From Rhodospirillales bacterium (lineage in GTDB: Bacteria; Pseudomonadota; Alphaproteobacteria; Acetobacterales; Acetobacteraceae): a DNA stretch of 64,000 nt. Both the position numbers and the translations under genes were made by a program. The stretch spans positions 30,690-94,689 of the forward strand of contig JAFKLG010000062.1 in the NCBI GenBank assembly GCA_017304945.1, in the 5' to 3' direction. The notes below the pieces were generated by a model, which searched no databases, was not told the origin of the DNA, and saw only the letters and a program-made list of their open reading frames with translations. Positions 53,526-62,279 of the stretch are shown piece by piece (position 1 is the first letter of the stretch; each line of letters starts with the position of its first letter).

Positions 53526-55910
53526 TCAGCCCAGCAAGGCCTGGGCGCACGCGTCCAGGATGGCATCCGCATCCAGCCCGTATTCGCGATACAGGTCGGG
53601 CAGGTCGCCGCTCTGTCCGAACCGGTCGACGCCGAGCGGCACCACGCGCTGGCCGCGGACCGATCCCAGCCACGCATGCGTCGTCGGATGCCCGTCCAGC
53701 ACCGTCACCAGCGGGGCGCCGGGTGCCAGCGGTGCCAGCAGGCGCTCCACATGCGAGGTGGCGCCGCGATCGCCAGCGCGGCGCTGCCGCTGGCTCGCCA
53801 GCCAGCCCGCATGCAGCCGGTCGGGCGAGGTGATCGCGAGCAGTCCGGCCCCGGGTTCCTCGGCCGCGAGTTCGGCGAACGCCGCCTCTGCCTCGGGCGC
53901 GACCGGCCCCTGGTAGGCGAGGGCGATCCGCGCGCCCTCGGCGGGGGGCACTACCCAGTGCCCGCCGGCGCTCACCGCGGCCGGATCGAGCGTTCGGGTC
54001 TTCTGCTCGAGGGTGCGGGTGGACAGGCGCAGCCAGACCGCGCTGCCATCCGGCCGCTGCATCCAGTCGAAGGCGTGGCGCAGCAGGATCGCGAGCTCGT
54101 CCACATGCGCGGGTTCGAAGCTCGCGAGCCGGTCGGCGGCCATGCCGATCAGCGGCGTGTTGACCGACTGGTGCTGGCCGCCTTCGGGCGCGAGCGTCAG
54201 GCCGGACGGCGTCGAGACCAGCAGGAAGCGCGCGTCCTGGTAGCAGGCGTAGATCAGCGCATCGAGGCCGCGATTGACGAACGGGTCGTAGACCGTGCCG
54301 ATCGGCAGCACCCGCGCGCCGGTCATGGCGGGCGCGAGGCCGGCCGCGCCCAGCAGCAGGAACAGGTTCTGTTCGGCGATGCCGAGTTCGATGTGCTGGC
54401 CTTTGGGCGACATGCCCCAGCGCTGGGCGGAGGCGAGCTTGGCGTCGCGGAACACGTCGTTGCGGGTGTGCCGATCGAAGATGCCGCGGCGGTTCACCCA
54501 GGGGCCGAGATTGGTGGAGACGGTGACGTCGGGCGAGGTCGTCATCACATGGGTGGCGAGGTCCTTCAGCTCGCCCTGGCCGCGGCCGATCTCGGCCAGG
54601 ATCTCGCCGAACCCGCCCTGGGTGGACATCTTGCGCCCCGCGAGTTTCGGCGCGGGCAGCGTGGCGGGCACGAACACGGCGGGGGCGGACAGCGCGCGGC
54701 CTTCCGGCGTGAGCGGCGTGCCGAAGGGGCAGGCCGCGAGGAAGTCCCGCAGCTCCGCCTCCGGCACGTCGAGGCCCTCGAAGGGGTCCCATTCATGGCC
54801 GGGGCGGATGTGCATCTCCTGGCGGAACAGCTCCATCTGCTCCTTGGTCATCAGCCCGGCATGGTTGTCCTTGTGGCCGGCGAAGGGCAGGCCCATGCCC
54901 TTGATCGTGTAGGCGATGAAGCAGGTGGGCTGGTCGCCCTCCGCCTCGGCGGCGCGCAGCGTCTCGATGACGGTCTCGATGTCGTGGCCGCCGAGATTGG
55001 TCATCAGCGCGCCGAGCTCCTCGTCGTTGAGCTCGTCGATGATGGCGCGTGCCTTGGAGCGGCCGAGATCGGCGAGCAGCGCCTGCCGCCAGGCGGCGCC
55101 GCCCTGGAAGGTCAGGGCCGAATAGAGGCTGTTGGGGCAGTCGTCGATCCAGCGGCGCAGCGCCTCGCCGCCGGGACGGGCGAAGGCGGCCTGCAGCTTG
55201 CGGCCGTATTTGATGGTGACGCAGTTCCAGCCCATGTCGCGGAACAGGCCCTCGATGCGGCCGAACAGCCGGTCGGGCACGACGCTGTCGAGGCTCTGGC
55301 GATTGTAGTCGACGATCCACCACAGGTTTCGGACGTCGTGTTTCCAGCCTTCCAGCAGGGCTTCGTAGATGTTGCCTTCGTCCAGTTCCGCGTCGCCCGC
55401 GATCGCGATGTGCCGGCCGGGCGGCAGGTCGGTGCGGCCGAGACCGTGCAGCCGCGTGTAGTCGGCCATCAGCGCGGAGAAGGTGGTCATGGCGACGCCG
55501 AGCCCGACGGAGCCGGTGGAGAAATCCACCTCGGCGCCGTCCTTCACGCGTGACGGATAGGGCTGAATGCCGCCGAACTGCCGCAAACCCTCGAGCTTGT
55601 CCTGGGTCTGCCGGCCGAACAGGTAGTTGATGGCGTGGAACACCGGCCCGGCATGCGGCTTCACCGCGATGCGGTCCTGCGGGCGGGCAATCTCGAAATA
55701 CAGCGCCGAGAGGATGGAGATCGCCGAGGCGCAGGACGCCTGGTGGCCTCCCACCTTCAGCCCGTCCCGGTTGGGGCGGATGTGGTTGGCGTGGTGGATC
55801 GTCCAGGCGGACAGCCAGAGCAGCTTCTTCTCGAGCTGGCGGAGGATGTGCATCCGCCGTTCCCGCGTGGCGGGGGGGAGCGCGGTGAGCGAGGTGGTCG
55901 GCGCGTTCAT
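53526..55910 (-). CDS. Transketolase / pyruvate-dehydrogenase-E1-like TPP enzyme
   Basis: A 794-residue thiamine-diphosphate enzyme. The N-half has the GDAELDEGNIYEAL TPP-binding motif near residue 167-180 (with NLWWIVDYNRQSLD completing the site) and a homodimeric-E1-like opening (WLSAWTIHHANHIRPN). The C-half has the transketolase pyrimidine-domain pattern (IELGIAEQNLFLLLGAAGLA near residue 510) and VSTPSGLTLAPEGGQHQS. Overall length and order match single-chain E1 relatives, longer than common transketolases (about 660). The reaction could be pyruvate dehydrogenation, a C2 transfer, or a related decarboxylation; no E2/E3 genes are near. An earlier ATG at 56018 has no support. Confidence 0.88.
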   Translation of the reverse strand: MNAPTTSLTALPPATRERRMHILRQLEKKLLWLSAWTIHHANHIRPNRDGLKVGGHQASCASAISILSALYFEIARPQDRIAVKPHAGPVFHAINYLFGRQTQDKLEGLRQFGGIQPYPSRVKDGAEVDFSTGSVGLGVAMTTFSALMADYTRLHGLGRTDLPPGRHIAIAGDAELDEGNIYEALLEGWKHDVRNLWWIVDYNRQSLDSVVPDRLFGRIEGLFRDMGWNCVTIKYGRKLQAAFARPGGEALRRWIDDCPNSLYSALTFQGGAAWRQALLADLGRSKARAIIDELNDEELGALMTNLGGHDIETVIETLRAAEAEGDQPTCFIAYTIKGMGLPFAGHKDNHAGLMTKEQMELFRQEMHIRPGHEWDPFEGLDVPEAELRDFLAACPFGTPLTPEGRALSAPAVFVPATLPAPKLAGRKMSTQGGFGEILAEIGRGQGELKDLATHVMTTSPDVTVSTNLGPWVNRRGIFDRHTRNDVFRDAKLASAQRWGMSPKGQHIELGIAEQNLFLLLGAAGLAPAMTGARVLPIGTVYDPFVNRGLDALIYACYQDARFLLVSTPSGLTLAPEGGQHQSVNTPLIGMAADRLASFEPAHVDELAILLRHAFDWMQRPDGSAVWLRLSTRTLEQKTRTLDPAAVSAGGHWVVPPAEGARIALAYQGPVAPEAEAAFAELAAEEPGAGLLAITSPDRLHAGWLASQRQRRAGDRGATSHVERLLAPLAPGAPLVTVLDGHPTTHAWLGSVRGQRVVPLGVDRFGQSGDLPDLYREYGLDADAILDACAQALLG

Positions 55911-56104
55911 GGTCGTCCCTCCCGGAAGCGATCGTGCGTCCACCATAGGGGTGATCGGCGCGGAATGCACCGCGACGTGCCGCAGCGGTGTCATGCCGGC
56001 ACGTGGCGGCGGGCGCATCCCGCGGCATCACGTGCGGGCGTGTCGAACGTGCGCGCGGCCGCACCTCCGCGACGCCGCCGCAGCGCGTCGCGAAAGTGGC
56101 GGCG

Positions 56105-56626
56105 TCAGCCGTGCCGGTGGAGCGCCGCCTGCAGTTCCGTCTTGTCCATGCGCGACCGGCCGGGAATGTGGCGCCGCCGCGCCTCCTGCATCAGCTCCGC
56201 CTTGGTGGGCTCCTGCGAACCGCGACGGTACGGGGACCGGGTCGGCGCGACCTTCGCCGCGACGTCGTTCGGCTGGCGGCTGAACTGCCGCCCGTTGGCG
56301 GTGTCGGCCCGCTTCTTCCGGGTGGTGCGCTCGTAGTCCGACCGGCTCAGCGTCTGGCGGGCCGCCTTGGGCAAATAGCGCTCATGCGTCTCCCCGCTGG
56401 GCTTGCCGGAACGGGTGCCCCAGTCCTCGCGGGTCCATTGCACCAGATGGTTGTCGGCCGACTTGCGGCCGCGGTAGCCGCCGCCCTCGCGCTTGTACTC
56501 GGCAACGGCCAGCTGGGCCTTGCGCGCCGACCAGGCACCGGGCGCGCCACCCTTGTCGCCCTTCGTCACCTTCGCCTTCACCCGTTCCCAGAGCTGCGGA
56601 TCCGTCCGCTCCGCGGTCGCCGCCAT
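56105..56626 (-). CDS. DUF5872-like protein with a C-terminal Rho-N/SAP-like helix pair
   Basis: A 173-residue basic protein. The N-terminal half fits DUF5872 (WERVKAKVTKGDKGG, WSARKAQLAVAEYKREGGGY), and the last 35 residues (PTKAELMQEARRRHIPGRSR, KTELQAALHRH) form the helix-turn-helix-like pair seen in Rho-N/SAP nucleic-acid-binding domains. The middle is rich in Lys/Arg. It likely binds DNA or RNA. The ATG at 56626 is chosen because GGAGG lies 5 bases upstream; two earlier ATGs lack one. There is no operon link: it lies between the transketolase-like gene and an amine oxidase, all on the minus strand. Confidence 0.75.
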   Translation of the reverse strand: MAATAERTDPQLWERVKAKVTKGDKGGAPGAWSARKAQLAVAEYKREGGGYRGRKSADNHLVQWTREDWGTRSGKPSGETHERYLPKAARQTLSRSDYERTTRKKRADTANGRQFSRQPNDVAAKVAPTRSPYRRGSQEPTKAELMQEARRRHIPGRSRMDKTELQAALHRHG

Positions 56627-56692
56627 TGCCGCCTCCACGCCCATTCGGCATGGCAACGTGATCGGCGGCCGCTCAGTTCCGCGCTGCCCCGG

Positions 56693-57979
56693 TCAGCCCG
56701 CGACGACGCGCGCCGCGGCGTCCTGGCCGCTCAGCCAGGCGCCGGCGAGCGTGCCGGCATAGGGCACGTTGCACGCCTCGCCGGCAAACAGCAGATGCCC
56801 GTCACCCTGCGGTTCGGCCAGACGGTCGCGTGCGTCAGCCTTGCCGGGCAGCGCGTAGCAATAGGCGCCACGCACCCAGGGATCGGCTTCCCAATGCGTC
56901 ACCAGACGCGCGCCCCCGGCGAACACCCGGTCGACCCGGCTGCCGAACAGGTCGCGCAGTTGGGCGAGCGCGAAGTCCACCGCCGCGGCATCCCCGGCCC
57001 GTGCGAGATCCCAGGCCGGCGTTCCGCCGATCCAGCCCTGCACCCAGTCGCGGCCGAACGGCCAGCACTGGAACGGCATCAGCACCCCGCCGCTCGCCGG
57101 CACCTGCCGGTCGATCGACGAGTGCGGCGGCAGGTCCAGCCGGTCCGCGCCGCCCGCGCGCAGCACCACCTTGGTCGCGAGGCCCATCGGCAGGGCGGCG
57201 ACGGCCTCCCGCACCGCTTCGGGCAGTACCGGGTCGAACGCCAGCGCGCCCGACGCCAGCACGCCGGTCGAGACGGTCACGATGCAAGCGCCGGCCGTGA
57301 CCGCGCCCCGCGGCGTCTCGGCGGTGACCTGGCCGCGCGGCCCGTTCCAGCGCAGCCGCGTCACCGGCGTGCCGAAGCGGATGTCGAGCCCCTGCCCGAG
57401 CCGACGGGCGACGAAGGCGCCGATGCCGCCCTGCGGCACCAGGTTGCTGCCCGACAGCGCGTTGCGCCGCCAGTCGCGGGCGCTGAACCGGTCGGCATCG
57501 GCGACGCAGATCACCGGCCCTTCCCAGGCCTCGACCGTCGCCGCCCAGGGATCGTCGGCCAGCGCGCGGGTGACGGCGGCGAGCGGCACGTCGCCATGCG
57601 CCGCGAGGAGCCGGTCGGTCGCCTGCTCGAACCGGTCCCAGGCGCCGGCGTAGTCGGCGAGTTCGGCCTGGGTGGCGGGACGATCACCGACGAAGGTGAG
57701 TTCACGCCGCAGCGCGTCCGCGCGCAGCAGCGTGTCGCCGGCGGCTTCGGCGATCGGCACCAGCGGGTTGTGTTCCGCGTCGTGCAGCCACACCGCGCCC
57801 ATGTCGAACCAGGCGCCGTCGAGTTCCGGCGGATGGGCGGTCCAGGCGCGCCCGCCGATCCGGTCGGTGGCTTCCAGCACCCGGCAGCGCAGGCCGCGCC
57901 GCGCCAGCGCGTGGGCGGCGCCGAGACCGGCCAGGCCGGCGCCGATGACGATCACGTCGGTGTCGAAGGAAGAGGTCAT
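56693..57979 (-). CDS. FAD-dependent amine oxidase (flavin monoamine oxidase family)
   Basis: A 428-residue flavoprotein with the dinucleotide fold GAGLAGLGAAHALARRG (residues 13-29) and the ARM-like GGRAW, plus GAVWLHDAEHNPL that marks the substrate channel. The C-terminal LFAGEACNVPYAGTLAGAWLSGQDAA closes the FAD site. These enzymes oxidise primary or polyamine-type amines to imines with O2, producing H2O2. There is no signal peptide, so it is cytoplasmic. It stands between the DUF5872-like gene (66 bp) and a repeat-rich gap. The substrate amine is unknown. Confidence 0.9.
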   Translation of the reverse strand: MTSSFDTDVIVIGAGLAGLGAAHALARRGLRCRVLEATDRIGGRAWTAHPPELDGAWFDMGAVWLHDAEHNPLVPIAEAAGDTLLRADALRRELTFVGDRPATQAELADYAGAWDRFEQATDRLLAAHGDVPLAAVTRALADDPWAATVEAWEGPVICVADADRFSARDWRRNALSGSNLVPQGGIGAFVARRLGQGLDIRFGTPVTRLRWNGPRGQVTAETPRGAVTAGACIVTVSTGVLASGALAFDPVLPEAVREAVAALPMGLATKVVLRAGGADRLDLPPHSSIDRQVPASGGVLMPFQCWPFGRDWVQGWIGGTPAWDLARAGDAAAVDFALAQLRDLFGSRVDRVFAGGARLVTHWEADPWVRGAYCYALPGKADARDRLAEPQGDGHLLFAGEACNVPYAGTLAGAWLSGQDAAARVVAG

Positions 57980-58040
57980 GGGCGGCGGACACTACGCTCG
58001 CCGCGGGTGCGCGGCCAATGGCCGGGCTACGATGCGGCAA

Positions 58041-58092
58041 GGCGGGGCGGGGCGGAAAGGCGGGGCGAGGCAGCGAGGCGGCAGGGCGGGAG
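58041..58092 (+). repeat. G-rich low-complexity tract
   Basis: GGCGGGGCGGGGCGG, aaaGGCGGGGCGAGGC and GCGGCAGGGCGGG contain at least four GGGG/GGG runs close together, able to form a G-quadruplex on the plus strand. It lies in the 297-bp gap between the amine oxidase and HisD-like genes (both minus strand), upstream of the amine oxidase start at 57979. Function not known. Confidence 0.5.
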
Positions 58093-58171
58093 CGCACCGG
58101 CGACACTACGAGGCGCCGCAGGTGCGCGTGGGCCAGGACCGCCGGACGGATCGGCCCCACGCTCGACTCCC

Positions 58172-58254
58172 CCCGTCATGGCCGAACTCGACCGGGCCAT
58201 CCCCACCAGCACCTTCCCGCGAGGGATGGCCGGGCCGAGCCCGGCCATGACGGG
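58172..58254. repeat. Nested palindromic (REP-like) element
   Basis: An outer stem CCCGTCATGGCC (58172-58183) pairs with GGCCATGACGGG (58243-58254), and an inner GGCCATCCC (58195-58203) pairs with GGGATGGCC (58223-58231). The GTCATGGCC core is shared with the palindrome at 41254-41281. Such elements are common between genes of alphaproteobacteria. It sits 22 bases after the stop of the HisD-like gene and may end that operon. Confidence 0.7.
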
Positions 58255-58276
58255 AGGGTGGGAGGGACGCGCCCGA

Positions 58277-59563
58277 TCAGGCCGCGTTCTTCCCGCCGTA
58301 GCGGCGCACCCGCAGGTCCGCCTGTTCCTTGTGGCCCGCGAAATTCTCGATCGCGCACAGGCGGGAGCAGTACTCGCCGATCATCGCCGTCGCCTCGGGG
58401 CTGACCTCCTGGTAGGTGCAGGTCTTGAGGAACTTGCCCACCCACAGCCCGCCCGTGTAGCGCGCCGCCTTCTTGGTCGGCAGCGTGTGGTTGGTGCCGA
58501 TCACCTTGTCCCCGTAGGCGACATTGGTCTCCTTGCCCAGGAACAGCGCGCCGTAGTTCGTCATCCGCTGCAGGAACCAGCGCGGGTCGCGCGTCAGCAC
58601 CTGCACGTGCTCGCTGGCGATCCGGTCGGCTTCGGCCAGCAGCTCCTCGTCGGTGTCGCACAGGATCACCTGGCCATGGTCGCGCCAGGCGACGCTCGCG
58701 ATGTCGGCGGTGGGCAGCACGGCGAGCTGGCGAGCGATCTCCGCCTCGATCCCCTCGGCGATCTTGCGCGAGCTGGTCAGCAGCACCGCGGGCGAGGTCG
58801 GCCCATGCTCCGCCTGGCCCAGCAGGTCGGTCGCGCACATCTCCACGTCGGCGGTGTCGTCGGCGATGATCAGCGTCTCGGTCGGGCCGGCGAGCAGGTC
58901 GATGCCGACACGGCCGAACAACTGCCGCTTGGCCTCGGCGACATAGGCGTTGCCGGGCCCGACCAGCATGTCGACCGGCGCGATGGTCTCGGTGCCGATG
59001 CCCATCGCCGCGATCGCCTGGATGCCGCCCAGCAGATAAATCTCGTCCGCGCCGGCCATGGCCATCGCGGCAACCGTGGCGGCGGGCGCCACGCCGTTCA
59101 GCGGCGGGGTGCAGGCGGCAACGCGCTTCACGCCGGCGACCTTGGCGGTCAGCACGGACATATGCGCGCTCGCCACCATCGGATATCGGCCGCCGGGGAC
59201 GTAGCAGCCGACGCTGTTCACCGGGATGTTCCGGTGGCCGAGCCGGATGCCGGGCAGGGTTTCGACTTCGATGTCCTTGAGCGCGGCCTTCTGTGCTTCG
59301 GCGAAGCGGCGGATCTGCGCCTGGGCGAAGCGGATATCCTCGATGACCTGGGCGGGCAGGCTGTCGATCAGCGCCTGGATCTCGGCTTGCGACAGGCGGA
59401 AGGACTCGGGCTCCCAGCGGTCGAACCGCACCGAGAGATCCCGGATCGCCTCGTCGCCGCGCGCGATGACATCCTCCAGGATGTGCTCCACGGTCTGCCG
59501 CACCTTGAGATCGGCCTCCCGCGTCTCGGCCTCGGTGGCACCCTGCTTCAGGACACGGATCAT
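58277..59563 (-). CDS. Histidinol-dehydrogenase-like (HpsN/HisD family) NAD-dependent dehydrogenase
   Basis: A 428-residue member of the HisD family. Zinc ligands are kept: Gln and His in GQAEHG near residue 249-254, Asp in [13 protein letters not shown] near residue 350, and His in ENFAGHKEQ near residue 410. The NAD fold includes [16 protein letters not shown]. The stretch [22 protein letters not shown] differs from biosynthetic HisD (which has HVLPT-x-ARxSSGL) and resembles catabolic paralogs such as HpsN, sulfopropanediol dehydrogenase. Other his genes are absent. It follows the SDR of the AtuA operon with a 110-bp gap, so a catabolic alcohol-to-acid oxidation is likely; the substrate is inference. 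Confidence 0.85.
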   Translation of the reverse strand: MIRVLKQGATEAETREADLKVRQTVEHILEDVIARGDEAIRDLSVRFDRWEPESFRLSQAEIQALIDSLPAQVIEDIRFAQAQIRRFAEAQKAALKDIEVETLPGIRLGHRNIPVNSVGCYVPGGRYPMVASAHMSVLTAKVAGVKRVAACTPPLNGVAPAATVAAMAMAGADEIYLLGGIQAIAAMGIGTETIAPVDMLVGPGNAYVAEAKRQLFGRVGIDLLAGPTETLIIADDTADVEMCATDLLGQAEHGPTSPAVLLTSSRKIAEGIEAEIARQLAVLPTADIASVAWRDHGQVILCDTDEELLAEADRIASEHVQVLTRDPRWFLQRMTNYGALFLGKETNVAYGDKVIGTNHTLPTKKAARYTGGLWVGKFLKTCTYQEVSPEATAMIGEYCSRLCAIENFAGHKEQADLRVRRYGGKNAA

Positions 59564-59673
59564 GTGGAGCCTCCTCTCTGCGGAGGGCGGACCATAGTCG
59601 CAGCCGCTGGCGGGATGAAGCCGCCGGGGGCGGGATGAAGTCATGGATGGCCGACAACGCCAGGCCGGCACCC

Positions 59674-60438
59674 CTAATCCGCCGTCCAGCCCCCGTCGAC
59701 CACCAGCGCCGTGCCGGTCACCAGCGCCGACGCGTCCGAGGCCAGGAACACCACCGCGCCCATCAGGTCCTCCACCGTGCCGAGGCGGCCCAGCTTGATC
59801 TTCTTCAGGACCTCGTCGAGGAACGTCTTGTCGGTGAAGAACGGGCGGGTCAGCGGCGTTTCGATGAAGGTCGGCCCGATCGTGTTCACCCGGATCCGGT
59901 GCGGTGCGAGATCGACCGCCATGGCCTTCGCCAGCCCCTCCATGCCGTGCTTGGTCATGCAGTACACCGACCGCCGCGGCCCGCCGACATGCCCCATCTG
60001 CGAGGAGATGTGGATGATCGAGCCGGCCCGCTTCGCCTCCACCATGCGCAACGCCACCGCCTGCGAGACGAAGAACGCGGCGCGCTGATTGAGCACGGTG
60101 ATCGCGTCGTAGTCCTCCTCCGTCACCTGCAGGAAGGAGCGCGGGCGGTTCGTCCCGGCATTGTTCACCAGCACGTCGAACGGTTCGGCGGCCTCGATCG
60201 CCGCGCGCACCGCCTCCGTGTCGGTGACGTCCAGCACCAGCGCCTCCGCGCTGCCGCCCTCGGCGCGGATCTCTTCCGCGACCGCCTCGATCTCCGTCGC
60301 GGTGCGCGCCACCAGCACGACATGCGCGCCGGCTTCGGCCAGCGCCGCGGCGCAGGCGACGCCGATGCCGCGGCCGGCCCCGGTCACCAGCGCGCGGCGA
60401 CCGTCGAGCCGGAAGGAGGGAGTCTTCGGCAGGGTCAT
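59674..60438 (-). CDS. SDR family oxidoreductase in the AtuA operon
   Basis: A 254-residue classical SDR with [10 protein letters not shown] at residues 19-28, [10 protein letters not shown] near residue 92, Ser in [11 protein letters not shown], and Tyr-x3-Lys as YCMTKHG near residue 158. The C-terminus has [12 protein letters not shown]. The ATG at 60438 overlaps the stop of the AtuA C-domain gene as ATGA, so the two are coupled. It would oxidise or reduce a hydroxy/oxo group of the AtuA pathway intermediate. Confidence 0.92.
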   Translation of the reverse strand: MTLPKTPSFRLDGRRALVTGAGRGIGVACAAALAEAGAHVVLVARTATEIEAVAEEIRAEGGSAEALVLDVTDTEAVRAAIEAAEPFDVLVNNAGTNRPRSFLQVTEEDYDAITVLNQRAAFFVSQAVALRMVEAKRAGSIIHISSQMGHVGGPRRSVYCMTKHGMEGLAKAMAVDLAPHRIRVNTIGPTFIETPLTRPFFTDKTFLDEVLKKIKLGRLGTVEDLMGAVVFLASDASALVTGTALVVDGGWTAD

Positions 60439-60764
60439 GGTCCGCTCCTCCGCTGCGGATCGGGCAGCTCCAGTTCCAGCAGGCATCCGCTCAGGCTCTT
60501 GCCATGCGCATCCAGCGACAGCGAGCGGGTGACGCCGCCGCCCAGCGCTTCGTGCAGCACGAAGTTCAGCGCCCCCAGCCCCGGCAGTTCGTAGCGCTCG
60601 ACGGCGCCCAGCACGGTGCCGGCGAAATGCGCCCGCACGCGATCGGCGGTGACGTGCTCGCACAGGAAGGCGAAGTCGCCCGGATCGTGCGCGATGACCG
60701 AGATGTTGGAGGTGTTGCCCTTGTCGCCGGTGCGCGCATGCGCGAGGTCGCGCAGCTTCATCAT
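60435..60764 (-). CDS. AtuA C-terminal-domain-like protein (stand-alone)
   Basis: A 109-residue protein beginning [22 protein letters not shown], which matches the ferredoxin-like C-terminal domain of AtuA-type proteins (the RTGDKGN signature near residue 11). In many bacteria this domain is fused to the AtuA main domain; here it is a separate gene that starts inside the stop of the AtuA gene (ATGA at 60761-60764) and ends inside the start of the SDR. The two pieces probably form one complex. No catalytic residues are known. Confidence 0.85.
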   Translation of the reverse strand: MMKLRDLAHARTGDKGNTSNISVIAHDPGDFAFLCEHVTADRVRAHFAGTVLGAVERYELPGLGALNFVLHEALGGGVTRSLSLDAHGKSLSGCLLELELPDPQRRSGP

Positions 60765-62098
60765 GCCGTCTCCCAGGTGAGCGCGGGCCGGACCGCGTCG
60801 CGCGGAATCAGCGTCGAGACGACCGCGAGCACCTGCCGCGCCGACTTCCACGCGCCGCCGCCGCCGGCGGGGCCGTTGGTGTAGAGCGTCTCCACCTCGT
60901 TGCCGATGCGCACCGCCTCCGCCATCGTCTCCGTGCGTCCGGCGACGCGGATGCGCACCTCGGGCGGCTCCGGCCCATCCGGCGCGGGGCCGCGATGCAC
61001 CGCGTCCCAGCCGATCACGTCGAAACGCAGCTCGCTGGTGCGCACGCCGGTCAGGCGCAGCCGCTCCCGCACGATGTCGAGCGCGAGCCGCCCACGCGCG
61101 AGAGCGCCCGGCCCGGCATAGGAGATCTGTCCCTCGCCCACGAAACTGTCGAGGTAGCCGACCGAGACCTTCAGCGTCTCGGGCCTCTCTGTGCCGCCGC
61201 CGCCCGAGACCGCGACGCGGTCGGCCCCGTCCGGCCGCAGGCGCACCGAGGAGAAATCCGCCACCACGTCCGGCTGCAGGTAGCGGGTCGGATCGTGCAG
61301 CTCGTACAGGAGCTGTTCCTTGCAACTCGGCAGGCTGACCTGCCCGCCGGAGCCGACGGCCTTGGTGATCACCGCGCTGCCATCGGCCGCGACCTCCGCC
61401 AGCGGGAAACCGAGCCGCGCGAGATCGGCGACGTCCTTGTGGCCGGGATCGGCGAAATAGCCGCCGGTGATCTGCCCCGCGCATTCCAGCAGATGCCCGA
61501 CCACCGTGCCCTTGCCCATCAACTCCCAATCGTCCTCCGCCCAGCCGAATTCGTGCACCAGCGGCGCGAGGAACAGCGCCGGGTCGGCGACCCGCCCGGT
61601 GATCACCACGTCGGCCCCGCCCCGCAGCGCCGCGACGATCGGGGCCGCGCCGAGATAGGCGTTGGCGGAGATCACCGCCTCGCCCAGGCCGGCGACGGTC
61701 CCTTCTCGCTCCAGCAGCGGAAAATCACCCGCCTGCACGGCGGCGAGCACGTCGTCGCCGGTCACCGCGGCGATGCGCAACCCGGCCAGCCCCAGCTCGC
61801 GCGCGATCCGCGCAGTGGCCCGCGCGGCGCCGATCGGGTTCGCCGCCCCCATGTTGGTGATGACGCGGATGTGCTTGCATGCGCAGGCCGGCAGCACCGC
61901 GCGCATGCGGGCCTCCAGCAGCGGATCGAAGCCACCCTCCGGGTCGGCGAGCCGCGCCTGCTGCGCCAGCGCGATCGTACGTTCGGCCAGGCATTCGAAG
62001 CCGAGATAGGCGATGTCGCCCCGCTCGACGAGTTCGACCGCGGGTTCGATGCGGTCACCGGCGTAGCCGGCCCCGGATCCGATGCGGACTGTCTGCAT
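60761..62098 (-). CDS. Acyclic terpene utilisation AtuA family protein, main domain
   Basis: A 445-residue protein of the AtuA/DUF1446 family. Recognisable features are the opening RIGSGAGYAGDRIEPAVELV, CKHIRVITNMGAANPIGAA near residue 73, VITGRVADPALFLAPLVHEF near residue 165, and LECAGQITGGYFADPGHKD near residue 205. AtuA is required for geraniol/citronellol growth in pseudomonads, but related proteins occur in many acid- and sugar-degradation loci without a defined reaction. The ATG at 62098 is used; further in-frame upstream sequence is antisense to the CaiB gene. It heads the minus-strand operon and diverges from CaiB with 181 bp between. Confidence 0.88.
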   Translation of the reverse strand: MQTVRIGSGAGYAGDRIEPAVELVERGDIAYLGFECLAERTIALAQQARLADPEGGFDPLLEARMRAVLPACACKHIRVITNMGAANPIGAARATARIARELGLAGLRIAAVTGDDVLAAVQAGDFPLLEREGTVAGLGEAVISANAYLGAAPIVAALRGGADVVITGRVADPALFLAPLVHEFGWAEDDWELMGKGTVVGHLLECAGQITGGYFADPGHKDVADLARLGFPLAEVAADGSAVITKAVGSGGQVSLPSCKEQLLYELHDPTRYLQPDVVADFSSVRLRPDGADRVAVSGGGGTERPETLKVSVGYLDSFVGEGQISYAGPGALARGRLALDIVRERLRLTGVRTSELRFDVIGWDAVHRGPAPDGPEPPEVRIRVAGRTETMAEAVRIGNEVETLYTNGPAGGGGAWKSARQVLAVVSTLIPRDAVRPALTWETA

Positions 62099-62279
62099 GC
62101 TGCTCCTCCCGTCGCGCCCGCGGACTATCGAGGAGCCACCGCATCGGGGCAATCCGCCGGACACCACTGCACGCGGCGGACCACCATCCCCGGATGGCCT
62201 CCCGGCGGTTTTCCGCCATGATGGCCGCGCCCTGCGCCACGCGGCGCGGGCCAACGAACGACCTAGGAGGAGCCGCCCC

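Noticed and set aside
55911..56018. 36-codon extension of the transketolase-like protein
   Set aside because: The Arg/Pro-rich leader has no homology and no ribosome site; ATG at 55910 fits the family opening.
58277..59563. Biosynthetic histidinol dehydrogenase (hisD)
   Set aside because: Zinc ligands are kept, but the [16 protein letters not shown] segment and catabolic neighbours fit the HpsN-like paralog group better; no his gene is near.
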